From JABJPE01 sp036340215 (GTDB lineage: Bacteria; Pseudomonadota; Gammaproteobacteria; Comchoanobacterales; Comchoanobacteraceae): a stretch of DNA of 17,936 nt. Location of the stretch: assembly GCA_036340215.1 (NCBI GenBank), contig JAYYZF010000035.1:1-17936 (forward strand), written 5' to 3'. A model generated the notes under the pieces. That model saw only the letters and a program-made list of their open reading frames with translations, was not told where the DNA came from and did no database searches. How positions within the stretch are numbered: position 1 is the stretch's first letter; every line of letters begins with the position of its first letter. The position numbers and the translations under genes are program-made. Below are positions 15,696 to 17,936 of the stretch, in pieces.

Positions 15696-15856
15696 GATAA
15701 GTATAAGAAACAGAGCACTGCATATTTCCAAGTAAGAATGCCTAGGCAGTAAATACAAAAAAAATTTACTCGCATTCAGGCATTCAAATAACTGCTAGAA
15801 GTATATGCTGCAAATACTTCTAGCAGGATAAAGATTGCTATGGCGTTATACTTATC
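15696..15856. repeat. Nested three-stem inverted-repeat element
   Basis: Three sets of perfect inverted repeats nest cleanly. The outer arms are GATAAGTATAA (15696-15706) and TTATACTTATC (15846-15856), 11 bp. Inside is a first hairpin, two-part: GAATGCCT (15736-15743) with AGGCATTC (15778-15785), then AGTAAAT (15748-15754) with ATTTACT (15764-15770). A second hairpin has CTGCTAGAAGTAT (15792-15804) pairing with ATACTTCTAGCAG (15814-15826) across a 9-base loop. Together they form a three-way junction, in RNA from either strand or as a DNA cruciform. A 10-base palindrome TGCCTAGGCA sits at 15739-15748. There is no following T-tract, so it is not a standard terminator. It could be a small RNA, a leader element, or a short non-autonomous mobile repeat; no clear target-site duplication flanks it. 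Confidence 0.6.
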
Positions 15857-16015
15857 TAACTTGAAATAGCAGAAACACAATTTTGTGCTAACGCAGAAAA
15901 TATGAGTAGAAAAATTTGAAAACTCAAAAAGACAACTCAAAGGAAAAAACACGTGAAATATTATTTACTTAAAATATTTAAAACTGAATCCTCGCAAATT
16001 TATTGTTTTTTTTCA

Positions 16016-16061
16016 ACATGATACATGTCCTCATGATATATTAGTATAATAATCAATATAT
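16016..16061 (+). promoter_or_regulatory. Candidate promoter and operator of the FadN-like gene
   Basis: A perfect TATAAT (16045-16050) lies about 80 bases before the GTG, flanked by inverted repeats ATATATT (16036-16042) and AATATAT (16055-16061). Just upstream is a palindrome ACATG-ATA-CATGT (16016-16028), and CATGATA occurs twice, 15 bases apart (16017 and 16032). No good -35 matches this TATAAT. A nearer TATAAA (16093-16098) is an alternative -10. The palindrome would suit a repressor of a fatty-acid degradation gene but matches no operator I know. Confidence 0.3.
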
Positions 16062-16131
16062 TACTGGACTTTTTCGGCTATTTATGTCAAAATATAAATA
16101 ATTACGCTTATAGTCTAAGGAGGGATGCAGC

Positions 16132-17936
16132 GTGAAAATAGCAAATATAAAAGTTGCCGCAGTTCTAGGATCTGGAACTATGGGGGCTCAACTGGCTGCT
16201 TGTCTGGCCAATTCTGGAATCAAAGCATATCTTTATGATCTAAAAGACGGCGATAAACTTATCGCAGCTACTGCGAAAACTAATCTTAGGAAAATAAATC
16301 CTCAACCTCTACAAACAGCAGCAACTTCTGAATTAGTAAAGGCCTGCAGCTACGACGAAGATCTTAATCTTCTGCAAGAATGTGATCTAATAATTGAAGC
16401 AGTTGCAGAAAATATAGATATAAAAAAATCTATCTTCACAAAAATTAGCCCATTTATAAAAAGTGGGACGTGGATTGGCACCAATACATCTGGTCTATCT
16501 GTGAACAAAATATCATTATCTCTACCTGAAGAACTGAGAAGTAGATTTTTGGGAACGCATTTTTTCAACCCACCGAGATATCTACCCCTAGTAGAAATCA
16601 TAAGGACTATACATACACAGGCTGACATAGAGCCTCTCATTAACTTTATAATTTCTATTCTGGGTAAGGAAGTGGTCTTAGCACCAGACTCACCAAATTT
16701 TATTGCTAACAGGGTCGGCTTATTTTCTTTACTACTTACAACCAGGAATGCTATAAAATTCCAAATACCATTTGAAGTTGTTGATACTTTGACTGGTATT
16801 CCACTTGCTCGCCCTAAGTCTGCTACATTTAGGACAGCTGATGTTGTTGGACTTGATATCCTTGCAAATGCAATAAAAACCTCAGCAAGTGTTAGCCACG
16901 ATCCTTGGCATGACATAAATTCCATCCCCAGTTTTATGCAGAAATTGATAGATAACAGTAGTCTTGGGCAAAAAAGTGGCAAAGGGATATACGAAAAGCG
17001 TAAAGACGGTATTTATGTATTAGATTTAGATACAATGGCATATAGGATTGCAACGAAGAAACCACCTTCATCACTTTTGAAATTACTCGCAAGGGAAGAT
17101 AAGTATGAAGTTCTCAATACACTATGCAAGTCTAAAGAAAAACATCATCAATTTCTTTGGCTGACTATTGCTGAATTATTACACTACTGCTCTTGGCTTT
17201 GTGAGGACCTAGCTATAACTACAGCTGACCTAGACAATGCAATTAAGCTAGGCTTTGGCTGGGAATTGGGGCCATTTGAACTTTGGCAACAAGCTGATGT
17301 TAGAAAAACAGCAATGCTTCTAGAAAGTAACATAAATAGCGGAAAGCATAATGTTAATATCCCCTTACCGAATTTCGTTAACTTGTACAATTTATTTTAC
17401 AAGGGAAATACCTCACTGGCACCAAGACAAGGTAAATTCGTAGCTCCAACAGAATTTGCAGCGAGCTCTAGGTCAAGTTTGAGAAAAATTCTTACTACTC
17501 GGTCCTTTGAACAAAAAATAATATTTGAGACAAATGAAACTAAGTTGTGGACTGATAAAGATGAAGTTTTTATCTTTTCAATCAAGACGAAGCTAGCAAC
17601 GATCAATTCAAAAGTTCTCAATGATTTTATGAAAGCAATCGAAACAGCTGAAGCTAATAATATTCCTCTGGTAATCTGGCATGAACATGAAAAAAATTTT
17701 GGTGCTGGAGCTAATTTGAAGGACATAGGTAAGCAGTACATGCTAGGTGGAGGCAAAGCGATAGGAAAAGTTATAGCACAATTCCAGAACACCGTAATGC
17801 GCTTAAAGTATGCAAATATTCCAACAATAGCAGCGGTTCAGGGTCTATGTCTCGGGGGTAGTTGTGAGATAATGCTCCATTGCAAGCATAGAGTAGTTAC
17901 TTTTAACTCGTATATAGGCCTTGTGGAAGCTGGTGT
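16132..17936 (+). CDS. 3-hydroxyacyl-CoA dehydrogenase / enoyl-CoA hydratase fusion, FadN-type (3' end outside window)
   Basis: A bifunctional beta-oxidation enzyme: hydration of enoyl-CoA and NAD-dependent oxidation of 3-hydroxyacyl-CoA. The frame is open to the window end (601 codons). The start is GTG with AAGGAGG 8 bases upstream, a strong signal. The dehydrogenase comes first: Rossmann GSGTMG (13-18), NTSGLSV (118-124), HFFNPPRYLPLVEI (143-156, catalytic His143), DSPNFIANRVG (186-196), then two C-terminal helical domains (about 195-290 and 340-420). The hydratase half starts near 465, with the oxyanion-hole segment FGAGANLKDI (523-532), VQGLCLGGSCEIML (569-582, Glu579) and GLVEAG (596-601). 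The dehydrogenase-first order is that of Bacillus FadN, opposite to E. coli FadB. A thiolase gene would be expected just downstream. The identification as this fusion is firm; the chain-length range is unknown. Confidence 0.94.
   Translation, partial: MKIANIKVAAVLGSGTMGAQLAACLANSGIKAYLYDLKDGDKLIAATAKTNLRKINPQPLQTAATSELVKACSYDEDLNLLQECDLIIEAVAENIDIKKSIFTKISPFIKSGTWIGTNTSGLSVNKISLSLPEELRSRFLGTHFFNPPRYLPLVEIIRTIHTQADIEPLINFIISILGKEVVLAPDSPNFIANRVGLFSLLLTTRNAIKFQIPFEVVDTLTGIPLARPKSATFRTADVVGLDILANAIKTSASVSHDPWHDINSIPSFMQKLIDNSSLGQKSGKGIYEKRKDGIYVLDLDTMAYRIATKKPPSSLLKLLAREDKYEVLNTLCKSKEKHHQFLWLTIAELLHYCSWLCEDLAITTADLDNAIKLGFGWELGPFELWQQADVRKTAMLLESNINSGKHNVNIPLPNFVNLYNLFYKGNTSLAPRQGKFVAPTEFAASSRSSLRKILTTRSFEQKIIFETNETKLWTDKDEVFIFSIKTKLATINSKVLNDFMKAIETAEANNIPLVIWHEHEKNFGAGANLKDIGKQYMLGGGKAIGKVIAQFQNTVMRLKYANIPTIAAVQGLCLGGSCEIMLHCKHRVVTFNSYIGLVEAG

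Larger units (their letters stand above)
15578..16131. other. Divergent intergenic region between dksA and the FadN-like gene
   Basis: About 550 AT-rich bases with no convincing coding frame; the few ATG-started frames stop within about ten codons. It should contain the promoters of dksA (minus) and the beta-oxidation gene (plus). Inside it lie a nested inverted-repeat element (15696-15856), candidate promoters for each flanking gene, and an operator-like palindrome near 16016-16028, each listed separately. No tRNA, transposase remnant or classical rho-independent terminator was seen. The part from about 15860 to 16010 shows only A-rich sequence with short inverted repeats expected by chance. 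Confidence 0.7.

Noticed and set aside
15792..15840. The 13-bp hairpin as a rho-independent terminator
   Set aside because: It is followed by GATAAAG on the plus strand and TTATTTG on the minus strand; neither is a proper T-tract, and no gene ends next to it.
15696..15856. The nested inverted repeat as a definite insertion element (MITE)
   Set aside because: No flanking target-site duplication was found (left flank ends TATCT, right begins TAACT) and there is no second copy in the window, so I kept it as an unclassified structured element.
16350..16982. A 210-codon open frame on the minus strand
   Set aside because: It lies wholly opposite the well-conserved dehydrogenase half of the FadN-type gene and its translation has no recognisable domain; it is a shadow frame.
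1..17936. CRISPR arrays, prophage genes, toxin-antitoxin pairs or other defence systems
   Set aside because: Both strands were read for regular repeats and for such protein motifs; none was seen and nearly all space is taken by identified housekeeping genes.

Overview
The window is an AT-rich piece of a bacterial chromosome, almost entirely coding. Its conserved gene blocks are typically gammaproteobacterial: leuS-lptE, amiB next to mutL, the YcaR protein next to kdsB, and tRNA-Val / thrS-infC-rpmI-rplT-pheS-pheT-ihfA-merR / tRNA-Pro in the order familiar from Pseudomonas-like genomes. The MutL C-terminus also reads like the Pseudomonas type. LPS genes (lptE, kdsB) and a periplasmic amidase show a Gram-negative diderm. 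The low GC and reshuffled neighbours (no holA after lptE, no tsaE/miaA/hfq beside amiB-mutL) suggest a low-GC gammaproteobacterium away from the Enterobacteria. I cannot name a genus.

Layout. (1) Bases 1-2238, plus strand: the 3' two thirds of leuS and a short lipoprotein gene, probably lptE. (2) Bases 2235-15052, minus strand: an uninterrupted run of thirteen protein genes and two tRNAs. In transcription order these are tRNA-Val(GAC), thrS, infC, rpmI, rplT, pheS, pheT, ihfA, a MerR-family regulator, tRNA-Pro(GGG), an unknown polytopic membrane protein, ycaR, kdsB, amiB and mutL. Gaps are mostly below 50 bases, several genes overlap, and no internal terminator is obvious. It starts from a good sigma-70-like promoter in front of tRNA-Val and joins translation (tRNA synthetases, IF3, L35, L20), nucleoid/transcription (IHF-alpha, MerR), envelope (KdsB, AmiB, membrane protein) and mismatch repair (MutL). 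(3) Bases 15113-15577, minus: dksA, whose product has lost three of the four zinc cysteines. (4) Bases 15578-16131: a divergent intergenic region holding a nested three-stem inverted-repeat element (15696-15856) and candidate promoters/operators. (5) Bases 16132 to the end, plus: the start of a large FadN-type 3-hydroxyacyl-CoA dehydrogenase / enoyl-CoA hydratase fusion that runs off the window.

Most of the window is housekeeping. The parts worth a second look are the structured element between dksA and the beta-oxidation gene, the zinc-ligand-poor DksA, the unrecognised membrane protein locked by a 4-base overlap to ycaR, and smaller points such as tRNA-Pro lacking an encoded CCA and a GTG start for infC. 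No phage, transposase, CRISPR or toxin-antitoxin system was seen.
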